Assembly: GCA_004213645.1 (NCBI GenBank)
Contig: SGZF01000001.1
Span: 83,062-147,061, forward strand
Direction of reading: 5' to 3'
Source: Flavobacteriales bacterium
GTDB lineage: Bacteria > Bacteroidota > Bacteroidia > Flavobacteriales > Flavobacteriaceae
DNA: 64,000 bases
Position 1 is the first letter of the stretch. Every line of letters starts with the position of its first letter. Positions 36,517 through 46,267 of this stretch are shown here, in pieces. Position numbers and translations under genes: made by a program. The notes under the pieces are model-generated. The model saw nothing but the letters and a program-made list of their open reading frames with translations, had not been told where the DNA came from and did no database searches.

Positions 36517-36837
36517 TTACATAAATCCCAGTTCAAGTTTTGCTTCCTCACTCATTAGATCTTTTGTCCAAGGAGGATCAAAAGTGATTTCAACTTCTGC
36601 TGTTTTAACCTCGTCTATCGATTTAATTTTTTCTTCAACCTCGACCGGAAGACTCTCTGCTACAGGACAATTTGGTGATGTAAGAGTCATCATAATTTTC
36701 ACTTCATTATCTTCATTCACAAAAACATCGTAAATAAGTCCTAATTCATATATGTCGACAGGAATTTCAGGATCAAAGATTGATTTCAATTCTTTAACAA
36801 TTTTCTCGCCTAAATCATTTGTATTATTATTCGTCAT
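36517..36837 (-). CDS. DUF59/MIP18-family Fe-S assembly protein (SufT-like)
   Basis: It has 106 residues. The family motif is FDPEIPVDIYELGLIYDV (17-34), followed by LTSPNCPVAESLP with the conserved Cys, and TFDPPWTKDLMSEEAKLELG at the end. Members help deliver Fe-S clusters. It is the sixth gene in the SUF operon, 2 bp after sufE. Confidence 0.92.
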   Translation of the reverse strand: MTNNNTNDLGEKIVKELKSIFDPEIPVDIYELGLIYDVFVNEDNEVKIMMTLTSPNCPVAESLPVEVEEKIKSIDEVKTAEVEITFDPPWTKDLMSEEAKLELGFM

Positions 36838-36839
36838 TT

Positions 36840-37262
36840 TTACTTTTTTGATTGATATGCCAAAGCATATATTTTTATCTGTTTTACCATTGATAGTAAG
36901 CCGTTTGCTCTTGTCTGTGATAGATGGCTATTAAGCCCTATTTTTTCAATAAAATCAATATTAGATTCAATAATATCTTCAGGTTTATGTCCTGAAAAAA
37001 CTCTTATCAAAAGAGAAATAATCCCTTTTGAAATTATTGCATCACTGTCTGCTTCAAATATAATGATGTTATTATTAAAACTAGAATTAAGCCATACTTT
37101 ACTTTGACATCCTTTAATGAGGTTTGAATCAATTCTATTATCAGAATCAAATGCGGGAAGGGTTTTCCCTAAATCAATTAAATATTGGTATTTCTCTGAC
37201 CAATCTTGAAAAAAATTGAATTCATCAATGATCTCATTCTGAATTTGTTGAATACTTTTCAT
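36840..37262 (-). CDS. sufE: SufE cysteine-desulfurase activator
   Basis: It takes persulfide sulfur from SufS and passes it to SufB. It has 140 residues with the acceptor Cys52 in LIKGCQSKVW, matching Cys51 of E. coli SufE, and a C-terminal GLNSHLSQTRANGL typical of the family. It is 16 bp after sufS. Confidence 0.95.
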   Translation of the reverse strand: MKSIQQIQNEIIDEFNFFQDWSEKYQYLIDLGKTLPAFDSDNRIDSNLIKGCQSKVWLNSSFNNNIIIFEADSDAIISKGIISLLIRVFSGHKPEDIIESNIDFIEKIGLNSHLSQTRANGLLSMVKQIKIYALAYQSKK

Positions 37263-37278
37263 AATTAAAAATAATCAA

Positions 37279-38493
37279 TTACCCTAACATGCTAGTCGCC
37301 TTTTCAACCGCATCTGTAAATAAATCTATTTCACTTTTGGTGTTATAAAATGAAAAAGATGCTCTAACGGTACCTGGTATATTAAAGTGATCCATAATTG
37401 GCTGAGTACAATGTTGCCCTGTTCTAACAGCTATTCCAAATTGGTCCAATATTGATCCAATATCAGATGGATGATAATCTTTAATGTTGAATGATATAAC
37501 TGATATTTTTTCGTTTATGTCTCCATATATTTTTATTCCATCTATTTTTTTTAATTTTTCAGTTGCATAATCTAGTAAACTTTTTTCATAAGCTTCAATA
37601 TTATCAAAACCGATTGAATTCATGTATTCTAAAGCTGCTCCAAACCCAATTACTCCAGCAATATTTGGGGTGCCAGCTTCAAATTTATGAGGTAATTCAG
37701 CGTATTCAGTTTGCTTAAATGTGACATTTGATATCATTTCGCCACCTCCTTGGTATGGTGGAAGTGAGTCTAGTAATTCAGATTTTCCATATAAAAATCC
37801 AACGCCTGTTGGACCACATAATTTATGAGCAGATGCAACATAGAAATCGACATCTAATTCAGATAAATTAATCTTAAAATGAGCAGCACTCTGAGCTCCG
37901 TCAATTAAAACCTTACTATTATTCAAATGAGCTAAATCAATTATTTCTTTTATAGGGTTTATTGTTCCTAGAGTATTAGAAACATGATTTACAAATACAA
38001 ACTTCACATTTGGTGTGAGCAGTAATTTATATTTGTCAATATTTAAAGTTCCGTCACTATTCATTGGAATTATTTTAAGTTTAGAACCTGTTTTATCACA
38101 TAACATCTGCCAAGGTACAATGTTTGAATGGTGCTCCATTTCTGAAATAATTAATTCATCTTTAGATGATAATTCTTTTTCTAATCCTGAAGAAATTATA
38201 TTTATTCCATGAGTTGTTCCTGAAGTGAATATTACTTCAAAACTATTAGATATTCCAAAATGATTTTTAACAATAGCCCTTGCATTTTCATATTTATCAG
38301 TAGCATCTGCACTCAATGAATGTAATCCTCTATGAATATTTGAATTAGAGTTTTTATAATAATCTGAAATAACATCAATTACTTGATTAGGAGTCTGAGA
38401 TGTAGCAGCATTATCAAAGTAAATAAGATCAGTATTATTTATTTTTTTACTGAGTATTGGAAAATCCTCTCTTATTTTATATACGTCTAACAT
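37279..38493 (-). CDS. sufS: SufS group II cysteine desulfurase
   Basis: It is a PLP enzyme that removes sulfur from cysteine. The 404 residues carry His122 region SEMEHHSNIVPW, the PLP Lys224 in SAHKLCGPTG and the persulfide Cys362 in RTGQHCTQP. RTGQHC and the short loop mark it as the SufS rather than the NifS/IscS type. It is adjacent to sufD with no spacer. Confidence 0.96.
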   Translation of the reverse strand: MLDVYKIREDFPILSKKINNTDLIYFDNAATSQTPNQVIDVISDYYKNSNSNIHRGLHSLSADATDKYENARAIVKNHFGISNSFEVIFTSGTTHGINIISSGLEKELSSKDELIISEMEHHSNIVPWQMLCDKTGSKLKIIPMNSDGTLNIDKYKLLLTPNVKFVFVNHVSNTLGTINPIKEIIDLAHLNNSKVLIDGAQSAAHFKINLSELDVDFYVASAHKLCGPTGVGFLYGKSELLDSLPPYQGGGEMISNVTFKQTEYAELPHKFEAGTPNIAGVIGFGAALEYMNSIGFDNIEAYEKSLLDYATEKLKKIDGIKIYGDINEKISVISFNIKDYHPSDIGSILDQFGIAVRTGQHCTQPIMDHFNIPGTVRASFSFYNTKSEIDLFTDAVEKATSMLG

Positions 38494-39810
38494 TTATAAA
38501 TCGAATCCTAAGCTTACTCCTAGCTTTTTAGAAATTAATGAGTTAATTCTTTTCTTTAAACTCGGAATATTAACACTTTTAAGAACATTATTGGCAAAAC
38601 CATAAGTAAGAAGAGCTATTGCTTCTTTTTCTGGAATTCCTCTAGATTTTAAGTAAAAAAGTGCTTCTTTATTAAGTTGTCCAATTGTGCAACCATGAGA
38701 ACATTTGACATCATCTGCAAATATTTCAAGTTGAGGTTTTGAATTAACTTTAGCCTTGTTATCAATTAAAATATTATTATTTTGTTGAAATGCATTTGTC
38801 TTTTGTGCAATTTGATCAACTAGTATTTTACCATTAAAAACACCAACTGATCTTTCAGAAAAAATTCCTTTATAATCCTGATGGCTCTCACAATTCGGTT
38901 GAGCATGGTTTACAAGCGTATTATGATCTACATGCTGATCTCCTTCAAGTATTGTTAAACCTTTGAGTGTTGATTGAATATTTTCACCTTTATGATAAAA
39001 GTTTAGGTTATTTCTAGTTAATTTTCCTCCAAAAGAAAAAGTATGAACCCTAACATTACTATCTCTTTTTTGATCAATAAATGTATTGTCTATTAGATTG
39101 GATGATTCAAGATCATTTTGAATTTTGTAATAATCAATAAATGAATTCTTTTCAGCATATATCTCTGTAAGTGAATTTGTAAGTCCAGTATGAGATTTTA
39201 AACTTTGGTGTCTTTCTATTATTTCAACTCTAGCATTTTCCTCAACAATAATGATGTTTCTTGGCTGAAGCCATAATGGTTTGTTTTTGCCTGTTGAAAA
39301 ATGCAATATCTGAACTGGATCCTCTGGTAAAACAGATTTTGGAATATAAATATATGCTCCTTCCTGAGTATATGAAGTGTTTAATGATGCTAAGCTTTCG
39401 TCATCAGGGACTATTTTGTTAAAGTATTTAGAAATTGTTTTTTTATACTTACTTTTTGATAATGCTGCAGATAATACACATATATCCATACCGTCATGCG
39501 TTGTGTTTGACAAGAATGGATTAAAAACTCCGTCAACAAAAACTATTTTGAAAGAATCAATATCATTAATTGAATATTTTTTTATGTCCTTAAGCTCAAT
39601 ATTTGGATTTCTATTTACTGATAAATTATAGTCTCTTTGTATTATAGATTTAAGAGATGTATACTTCCATTGTTCATCTTTTTTTGTGGGGAAGCCTTTA
39701 TTTTCAAATCTCTTTAAGGCATTTTTTCTATATACATGAACAGGACTCTGAAGGTCTATCTCCTGCTCAAAAGCAATAAAAGAATCCAATAATTTATCTT
39801 GAAAACTCAT
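38494..39810 (-). CDS. sufD: SufD, SUF scaffold subunit
   Basis: It has 438 residues. The C-terminal beta-helix core and tail are typical: DVKCSHGCTIGQLNKEALFYL then RGIPEKEAIALLTYGFAN. SufD pairs with SufB on a SufC dimer to build and release Fe-S clusters. It lies 5 bp after sufC. Confidence 0.95.
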   Translation of the reverse strand: MSFQDKLLDSFIAFEQEIDLQSPVHVYRKNALKRFENKGFPTKKDEQWKYTSLKSIIQRDYNLSVNRNPNIELKDIKKYSINDIDSFKIVFVDGVFNPFLSNTTHDGMDICVLSAALSKSKYKKTISKYFNKIVPDDESLASLNTSYTQEGAYIYIPKSVLPEDPVQILHFSTGKNKPLWLQPRNIIIVEENARVEIIERHQSLKSHTGLTNSLTEIYAEKNSFIDYYKIQNDLESSNLIDNTFIDQKRDSNVRVHTFSFGGKLTRNNLNFYHKGENIQSTLKGLTILEGDQHVDHNTLVNHAQPNCESHQDYKGIFSERSVGVFNGKILVDQIAQKTNAFQQNNNILIDNKAKVNSKPQLEIFADDVKCSHGCTIGQLNKEALFYLKSRGIPEKEAIALLTYGFANNVLKSVNIPSLKKRINSLISKKLGVSLGFDL

Positions 39811-39815
39811 AATTA

Positions 39816-40562
39816 TTATTTACTTTTTTTCAACCAATCATATCCGACTACTTCAATTTTCTTTGCAAGATCTTTATTTCCTGATTTAACTACTTTTCCA
39901 TCCATTATAACATGAACTTTATCTGGAACTATGTAATCTAATAATCTTTGATAATGTGTAATGACAAGTACTGCGTTTTCATCGTTACTACATTTCATGA
40001 CACCATTTGCGACTATCTTCAAAGCATCTATGTCTAGACCTGAGTCTGTTTCATCAAGAACTGCCAATTTTGGTTCCATCATAGCCATTTGAAAAATTTC
40101 ATTTCTTTTTTTTTCACCACCTGAGAACCCTTCATTTAATGATCTTGATAAAAAATTTGAGTCCATATCAAGCAAATTTGCTTTCTCTCTAATTTTTTTT
40201 AACATCTCACTTGATGACATGTCATCAAGTCCCTTGGACTTTCTTGTTTCATTTATTGCTGTCTTAATAAAATTAGTTACTGTTACGCCAGGAATTTCGA
40301 CAGGATATTGAAATGACATAAAAACACCTTCATGAGCTCTTTCATCTGCACTTAAATCATTTATTTCTTTATCATCAAAATAAATTGATCCTTTTGTAAC
40401 CTGATAATCTTCATGACCAGAAATAACGTTTGCAAGAGTACTTTTTCCAGAGCCGTTAGGTCCCATTATGGCATGAATCTCACCCTTTTTAATTTTTAAA
40501 TTAATTCCCTTTAAAATTGACTTATCGTCTATCTTGCAATGTAAATTATCTATTTCTAACAT
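39816..40562 (-). CDS. sufC: SufC ABC-type ATPase
   Basis: It has 248 residues with Walker A GPNGSGKST (35-43), signature FSGGEKKRNEI and Walker B LAVLDETDSGLD. FSGGEKKRNE and ETDSGLD are the SufC-specific forms. It powers the SufBCD complex in the cytoplasm. It lies 9 bp after sufB. Confidence 0.97.
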   Translation of the reverse strand: MLEIDNLHCKIDDKSILKGINLKIKKGEIHAIMGPNGSGKSTLANVISGHEDYQVTKGSIYFDDKEINDLSADERAHEGVFMSFQYPVEIPGVTVTNFIKTAINETRKSKGLDDMSSSEMLKKIREKANLLDMDSNFLSRSLNEGFSGGEKKRNEIFQMAMMEPKLAVLDETDSGLDIDALKIVANGVMKCSNDENAVLVITHYQRLLDYIVPDKVHVIMDGKVVKSGNKDLAKKIEVVGYDWLKKSK

Positions 40563-40571
40563 ATATATATT

Positions 40572-42017
40572 TTAACCAACCGATCCTTCTAGAGATATTT
40601 CAAGTAACTTCTGAGCTTCAACAGCAAATTCCATTGGCAATTTGTTTAGCACCTCTTTACTAAAACCATTAACAATTAGTGCTATTGCTTTCTCCGTATC
40701 TATACCTCTTTGATTACAATAAAAAATTTGATCCTCGCCAATTTTACTTGTAGAAGCTTCGTGCTCAATTTGAGCAGATTTATTCTGAGCCTCAATGTAA
40801 GGAAAGGTGTGTGCACCACAATTATTTCCCATTAAAAGTGAATCACATTGAGAAAAATTTCTAGCATTCTCAGCCATAGGTGATATTTTTACTAGTCCTC
40901 TATAACTGTTTTGTGATTTTCCAGCTGAAACACCTTTTGAAATAATTGTACTTTTTGTATTCTTTCCAATATGTATCATTTTGGTTCCCGTATCAGCTTG
41001 TTGAAAGTTGTTAGTTACAGCAATGGAATAAAATTCGCCTATTGAGTTGTCACCTTTTAATACACAAGAGGGATATTTCCAAGTTACTGCAGAACCTGTT
41101 TCAACTTGAGTCCATGAAATTTTAGATCTATTGTGACAAATTCCTCTTTTAGTAACAAAATTATAAACACCTCCTTTACCATTTTTATCACCTGGAAACC
41201 AATTCTGAACAGTTGAATATTTTATTTCAGCATCATCCATAGCAACAAGTTCAACTACAGCAGCATGAAGCTGATTTTCGTCTCTTGAGGGAGCAGTACA
41301 TCCTTCGAGATAACTAACATAACTAGATTGATCTGCAATAACTAGAGTTCTTTCAAACTGTCCTGTTCCAGCTTGATTTATTCTGAAATAGGTAGATAAC
41401 TCCATTGGACATTTAACTCCTTTAGGGATATAACAGAAAGATCCATCAGAAAATACTGCTGAATTTAATGCTGCAAAATAATTATCTCTTTTAGGAATAA
41501 CACTGCCAATATATTTTTTAACTAGTTTCGGATGATTTTTAATTGCCTCTGATATAGAGCAAAAAATAATTCCCTTTTCTTCCAAAGTATCTTTAAAAGT
41601 TGTAGCTACAGAAACTGAATCAACAACAACATCCATTGCAACTCCACTTAGTCTTTTTTGTTCGTCCATTGAGATTCCTAATTTGTTGAACGTCTCTAAA
41701 AGTTCGGGATCTACATCATCTAAAGAATTTAAATCTGGCTTATTCTTAGGTGCAGAATAATATGATATTCCTTGATAATCAGGTTTTTTGTATTTAAGAT
41801 TTGACCATAACGGTTCATCCATTTCTTTCCAGATATTATATGCATCAAGCCTCCATTCTGTCATCCATTTTGGCTCACCCTTCTTTTTTGAAATTGCTTT
41901 AACTATATCTTCGTTTAAACCAACAGGAAATGTTTCAGAATCAATATCTGTATAAAAACCGTATTCATATTCTTTGGTTTCCAGCTGTTTTTTTAACTCT
42001 TCTTCTGTATATGCCAT
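40572..42017 (-). CDS. sufB: SufB, SUF scaffold subunit
   Basis: It has 481 residues from the ATG at 42017 ([20 protein letters not shown]); the 13 extra residues of the track ORF come from the leader. Conserved segments include [22 protein letters not shown], which contains a conserved Cys of the family, [17 protein letters not shown] and [15 protein letters not shown]. First gene of the sufBCDSE-DUF59 operon. No IscR/SufR-type regulator gene lies next to it. Confidence 0.96.
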   Translation of the reverse strand: MAYTEEELKKQLETKEYEYGFYTDIDSETFPVGLNEDIVKAISKKKGEPKWMTEWRLDAYNIWKEMDEPLWSNLKYKKPDYQGISYYSAPKNKPDLNSLDDVDPELLETFNKLGISMDEQKRLSGVAMDVVVDSVSVATTFKDTLEEKGIIFCSISEAIKNHPKLVKKYIGSVIPKRDNYFAALNSAVFSDGSFCYIPKGVKCPMELSTYFRINQAGTGQFERTLVIADQSSYVSYLEGCTAPSRDENQLHAAVVELVAMDDAEIKYSTVQNWFPGDKNGKGGVYNFVTKRGICHNRSKISWTQVETGSAVTWKYPSCVLKGDNSIGEFYSIAVTNNFQQADTGTKMIHIGKNTKSTIISKGVSAGKSQNSYRGLVKISPMAENARNFSQCDSLLMGNNCGAHTFPYIEAQNKSAQIEHEASTSKIGEDQIFYCNQRGIDTEKAIALIVNGFSKEVLNKLPMEFAVEAQKLLEISLEGSVG

Positions 42018-42043
42018 ATTGACAACTACTTTTAAACTTTTTG

Positions 42044-42051
42044 CAAATATA
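42044..42051 (-). promoter_or_regulatory. -7 box of the suf operon promoter
   Basis: On the minus strand this reads TATATTTG (TAnnTTTG), 27 bp before the sufB ATG, predicting a leader of about 20 nt. There is no TTG at the expected -33 spacing, so regulation by an activator is possible. Confidence 0.4.
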
Positions 42052-42143
42052 CGCATAAATCAAGCTTTTTAAAGAATAAATACCTGTTAATAAATCTATA
42101 ATTATGTTATAGAATATTGGATAAATTAATAGCTCAATTAAGT

Positions 42144-42151
42144 TAATTTTG
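42144..42151 (+). promoter_or_regulatory. -7 box of the thiL promoter, possibly leaderless
   Basis: TAATTTTG ends only 4 bases before the thiL ATG at 42156. Transcription from this box would begin at or next to the start codon. The nearest TTG (42117-42119) is 24 bases upstream instead of 19. Confidence 0.4.
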
Positions 42152-42155
42152 GATA

Positions 42156-43202
42156 ATGGATAAGCCGAAAAACGAAAACGACCTAAAAAACATTAGCGAA
42201 GAAGCACTAATTCGTAAAATTACAAAATCATTTAAGAAGAAAAATGACTCAACAATTATTGATATAGGAGATGATGCTGCAGTTTTAAAATTCGATGAAT
42301 CAAATATAGCAATGTCACAAGATATATTAGTTGAAGGTGTTCATTTTGATTTATCATATGTTCCCTTAAAGCATCTAGGATATAAAAGTGTTGTAGTTAA
42401 TATATCTGATATTCTATCAATGAACATGAAGCCATCTCATGTGCTAGTCTCGATTGCAGTTTCAAATAGATTTAAAATTGAAGCTATAGAAGAACTCTAT
42501 GCAGGCATTAATTTAGCATGTTCTAATTACAATATTGATTTAATTGGTGGAGACACAACTTCCTCAAATAAGGGTTTAATGATATCCGTTACTTGTATTG
42601 GAAATACTAATAAAAAGAATATTACAAAAAGAAGCGGAGTTAATGAGGATGACTTACTAGTTGTATCTGGTGATCTTGGTGCAGCATACATGGGGCTTCA
42701 AGTTCTTGAGAGAGAGAAAAAAGTTTTTGAAGTAAATCCTAAATCTCAACCAGATCTTAGCAACTATACATATTGTATTCAAAGACAATTAAAGCCTGAA
42801 GCAAGAATAGATATTATTAAACTCCTTGAAGAGATGAAAATTAATCCAACTGCAATGATAGATATAAGTGATGGTTTATCAACTGAAATTAATCATCTAT
42901 CCAACTCATCAGGTTTATCCTTTCATATTTACGAAGATAAAATTCCAATATTAGAAGAAACAAAAAATGTTTGCGATGAATTTAAAATAAATCATTCTAT
43001 TGCTTTTCTTAATGGAGGTGAAGACTATGAATTGTTATTTACGGTTTCTAAAAGACATGAAAAGAAAATAGTAAGTTCTGAATATCTCACTATTATAGGT
43101 TCAAGTATAAAAAAGAAAGAAGACAACTGTATGATTACAAACCTTGGTCAAAAAATTAACATTAACAGTACTGGATGGGATTCTTTTAATGACGAAAATT
43201 AA
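42156..43202 (+). CDS. thiL: thiamine-monophosphate kinase
   Basis: It phosphorylates thiamine monophosphate to the active cofactor thiamine diphosphate. The 348 residues show the ThiL/PurM fold motifs: IDIGDDAAVL (35-44), ILVEGVHFDL, IGGDTTSSNKGLMISV and MIDISDGLSTEINHL, and the C-terminal NGGEDYELLFTV. No other thiamine genes are nearby. The last 4 bp overlap the ZIP transporter gene on the other strand. Confidence 0.95.
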   Translation: MDKPKNENDLKNISEEALIRKITKSFKKKNDSTIIDIGDDAAVLKFDESNIAMSQDILVEGVHFDLSYVPLKHLGYKSVVVNISDILSMNMKPSHVLVSIAVSNRFKIEAIEELYAGINLACSNYNIDLIGGDTTSSNKGLMISVTCIGNTNKKNITKRSGVNEDDLLVVSGDLGAAYMGLQVLEREKKVFEVNPKSQPDLSNYTYCIQRQLKPEARIDIIKLLEEMKINPTAMIDISDGLSTEINHLSNSSGLSFHIYEDKIPILEETKNVCDEFKINHSIAFLNGGEDYELLFTVSKRHEKKIVSSEYLTIIGSSIKKKEDNCMITNLGQKININSTGWDSFNDEN

Positions 43203-44014
43203 CCTAGAGCAACATCTAGCATCATCATAATAATAAATCCTCCAATGAATCCTAATGTTGCTATATCTGTATATTTATCCAATTGAGTCTCTGGAATTAC
43301 TTCTTCAACAACAACAAAGATCATTGCACCAGCTGCAAAGGCAAGAGCATATGGAAGTAATGGAGTAAAAAAAGTTACTGCTAATGCACCTATGACACCA
43401 GCGATTGGCTCAACAATCGCAGATAGTTGACCATACCAGAAACTTTTGCCTTTACTTATTCCTGATCTCCTTAATGGCATTGCAACTGCAATACCTTCAG
43501 GAAAATTTTGTAATCCTATTCCAAACGCTAATACAACAGCACCTGCAATTGATGCCTCAGGAATACCTGCTGCAACACCACCAAATAAAACTCCGACAGC
43601 TAGGCCTTCAGGAATATTATGTAAGGTGATAGCTAAAGTTAAAAGAGTTGTTCTTCTCCATGGGGTTTTTATACCTTCAGCCTCTTTGAAATTTATATGA
43701 ACGTGAGGTAAGACTTTATCAATTGCAAAAATAAATAATGCCCCTAGACCAAAACCAATAGCTGCAGGCATAACTTTAGTAAACCCATCACCAGGACTCA
43801 TTTCTATTGCTGGGGATAATAGACTCCAAAAGCTTGCAGCTACCATTACTCCTCCTGTAAATCCTAACATACCATCTAGAGCCATTCTACTCATTGATTT
43901 AAATAGAAAAACTGTTGAAGCACCCAAAGCAGTTACACCCCATGTAAAAAGAGTCGCATATAAAGCTCCAACAACAGGGTTTAATCCTGAAAAATATTCA
44001 ATTATTTGGTCCAT
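43199..44014 (-). CDS. ZIP-family metal transporter
   Basis: It has 271 residues and eight hydrophobic segments. The paired metal-site helices are ITLHNIPEGLAVGVLFGG (TM4) and IGLQNFPEGIAVAMPL (TM5), the bacterial GufA/ZupT-like form. A short loop PHVHINF may bind metal. It imports zinc or other divalent cations across the inner membrane; which ion is not clear from sequence. It is divergent from lycopene cyclase. Confidence 0.93.
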   Translation of the reverse strand: MDQIIEYFSGLNPVVGALYATLFTWGVTALGASTVFLFKSMSRMALDGMLGFTGGVMVAASFWSLLSPAIEMSPGDGFTKVMPAAIGFGLGALFIFAIDKVLPHVHINFKEAEGIKTPWRRTTLLTLAITLHNIPEGLAVGVLFGGVAAGIPEASIAGAVVLAFGIGLQNFPEGIAVAMPLRRSGISKGKSFWYGQLSAIVEPIAGVIGALAVTFFTPLLPYALAFAAGAMIFVVVEEVIPETQLDKYTDIATLGFIGGFIIMMMLDVALG

Positions 44015-44051
44015 CTTTGTATATTAGAAATCATCAATTGCAAAATAACAA

Positions 44052-44059
44052 CAAAATTA
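44052..44059 (-). promoter_or_regulatory. -7 box of the ZIP transporter promoter
   Basis: On the minus strand this is TAATTTTG (TAnnTTTG), 37 bp before the ZIP start codon. No TTG lies at the consensus -33 position. Confidence 0.35.
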
Positions 44060-44063
44060 TTGT

Positions 44064-45209
44064 ATGGAGAAAGATTATGATTACATTATTTGCGGTGGTG
44101 GTGCATCTGGATTATTACTTTCAAATGCTTTGATTTCAGATAGATTCTTTGATGATAAAAAAGTTCTAATAATTGAAAAGGAAGCAAAGGTTGATAATGA
44201 TAAAACTTTTAGTTTCTGGGATAATCAAAGTAATGTTCTTGATAGAATAGTCTTCAAATCATGGGAAAAAGCAGAGTTTAAAGATTCTGAATTTAGTAGT
44301 TCTTTTAATCTTAGCCCATATAAATATAAGATGGTTAGATCTGATAGATTCTACTCTTACATGAGGAAAAAAATTGATAGAGCATCAAACTTTAATTATT
44401 TAAATGCAACTGTTATAGATATTGATAAGGTAAATAACAAAGTAAAAACAGATCATGGAGATTTCCTATGTACTATTGTTTTTTCGAGTTTATATGAACC
44501 TAAAAAATATGATTTCAATAAATATCCTCTTTTGAATCAACACTTTTTAGGATGGACAATTGAGACTGAAAATGATTTTTTTGATGAAAATAAAATTAGA
44601 TTCATGGATTTTAGCATTGAACAGCATAAGGAAACCAGGTTTATGTATGTGCTCCCTTTTTCAAAAAATTCTGCTCTATTTGAGTATACATTTTTTGGTG
44701 GGGACATAATGAAAAATTCGGAATATGAAAAGGAGATTAAGAAGTACCTAAAAAATGAAGGTATAGAGAATTTCAAGATTGTGGAAAGGGAAAAAGGAGT
44801 GATTCCAATGACATGCTACCCTTTTTTTAATGAAAATACTGATCATTTTATAAAAATTGGTACTTCTGGAGGCTGGACAAAGCCTAGTACTGGCTATACA
44901 GTGAAAAATTCAATAGAAAAAATTGATCTAATTATTAAGCATCTAAAGCAGGATAAACCACTCTCAAAAATAAAATTTAAAAATAGGTTTTGGTTTTATG
45001 ATGTTTTATTTCTTGATGTACTTGTTGATTCAAGAGGCAAGGGAAGTAAGGTTTTCTCGGATTTATTTAGAAACAATGATCCACTTTTACTATTTAAGTT
45101 TCTTGGTGAAAAAACTAATATTTTTGAAGAGATTAGAATATTTATTTCGGTTAATATAATGACCTTTGTAAGGTCACTATTTAAAAGAATTTCAAATTTC
45201 TCGATTTAG
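44064..45209 (+). CDS. crtY: lycopene cyclase
   Basis: It cyclises lycopene ends to beta rings, giving beta-carotene. The 381 residues have an N-terminal FAD/NAD-binding GGGASG (11-16), the family motif ETRFMYVLPFSKNSALFEYTFF in the middle and GTSGGWTKPSTGYTV in the C-terminal half. Beta-carotene could feed zeaxanthin pigments or retinal for a rhodopsin; neither pathway is seen in the window. Its end overlaps the convergent prenyl synthase gene by 18 bp. Confidence 0.93.
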   Translation: MEKDYDYIICGGGASGLLLSNALISDRFFDDKKVLIIEKEAKVDNDKTFSFWDNQSNVLDRIVFKSWEKAEFKDSEFSSSFNLSPYKYKMVRSDRFYSYMRKKIDRASNFNYLNATVIDIDKVNNKVKTDHGDFLCTIVFSSLYEPKKYDFNKYPLLNQHFLGWTIETENDFFDENKIRFMDFSIEQHKETRFMYVLPFSKNSALFEYTFFGGDIMKNSEYEKEIKKYLKNEGIENFKIVEREKGVIPMTCYPFFNENTDHFIKIGTSGGWTKPSTGYTVKNSIEKIDLIIKHLKQDKPLSKIKFKNRFWFYDVLFLDVLVDSRGKGSKVFSDLFRNNDPLLLFKFLGEKTNIFEEIRIFISVNIMTFVRSLFKRISNFSI

Positions 45210-46163
45210 AAGAGTCTTAGAGAATTGATTTAATTTTATCTTAATATCATTATCTATTTGCAAATCATTAATTAATGATTCTGCTTTATTAAAATGTTTT
45301 TTAACTTTATTTTTAAGATAATTAACTGCACCTGAATTTTCATAAAAGGATATGATTGAAGTAATTTTTTCAGATTCTTGTAGATCGCTAGAATAAAAAA
45401 TATTTTCAAATTCTGATTTTTTATCTAATTCTAATTGTGAATGTGTATATATGAACAATAAAGTTTTTTTCTTCTCAATTATATCCCCTCCTGTTTTTTT
45501 TCCAAACTTTTCTTGATCTCCAAAGCAGTCTAGTAAATCATCTTCTAGTTGAAAAGCTATTCCTAAATTCAATCCAATTTTATATAATAAATCAGTATTT
45601 GAAGTATTTGTTTCTGCGACAATGCCACCAAACATAAATGAACAGCCTATTAGAACTGCTGTTTTATTTTTAATCATTTCAAAATATTCATTTTCCGTAA
45701 TGTCATTTTTAGATGCAAAATCCATATCAGCTTGTTGACCTTCACAAACGAGTCTTGATATTTCAGTTAGTTTTTTTGAAAATAGCACATATTTTGAATC
45801 TTCGTATTGGTTAAGAATCTCATACGAGATAATAAGCATTACATCACCAGATAAAATTCCAGTATTGATATCCCACTTAGAATTTATTGTTTTCTTTCCC
45901 CTTCTCATTGAAGAATTATCCATTATATCATCATGTGCCAAAGTAAAGTTGTGAAATATTTCGAGTGCAGCTGCTGCTGGAAGTGCTTCTGTTTTCTTAG
46001 CATTAAATAAATCTGAAATATACAGTGTAATTAGGGGTCTTAATCTTTTTCCTCCAGACTCTAAAATATATTTTACAGGATTGTATAGGTTTTCTGGTTT
46101 ATTATATTTTAATTCTTTTTTTAGGTAATCCTCAAAAAATTTAATGTATTCCGTCATTATCAT
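45192..46163 (-). CDS. polyprenyl (farnesyl/geranylgeranyl-type) diphosphate synthase
   Basis: It condenses isopentenyl diphosphate with allylic diphosphates. The 323 residues contain ESGGKRLRPLI (35-45), the first Asp-rich motif DDIMD (78-82) and the second DDLLD (208-212). Start is either Met1 or Met3 (46163 or 46157). Product length cannot be fixed by eye; being next to lycopene cyclase, a C15-C20 product for carotenoids is likely but general isoprenoid supply is possible. Confidence 0.92.
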   Translation of the reverse strand: MIMTEYIKFFEDYLKKELKYNKPENLYNPVKYILESGGKRLRPLITLYISDLFNAKKTEALPAAAALEIFHNFTLAHDDIMDNSSMRRGKKTINSKWDINTGILSGDVMLIISYEILNQYEDSKYVLFSKKLTEISRLVCEGQQADMDFASKNDITENEYFEMIKNKTAVLIGCSFMFGGIVAETNTSNTDLLYKIGLNLGIAFQLEDDLLDCFGDQEKFGKKTGGDIIEKKKTLLFIYTHSQLELDKKSEFENIFYSSDLQESEKITSIISFYENSGAVNYLKNKVKKHFNKAESLINDLQIDNDIKIKLNQFSKTLLNREI

Positions 46164-46267
46164 TAACTGATTTAAAAATAAATATACTATTTAATTTATT
46201 GTTAATTTTTTATTAATCATTTGTTTAATTCAATTGTTTAAATTTAATTTGCAGTAATTTAATTGTG

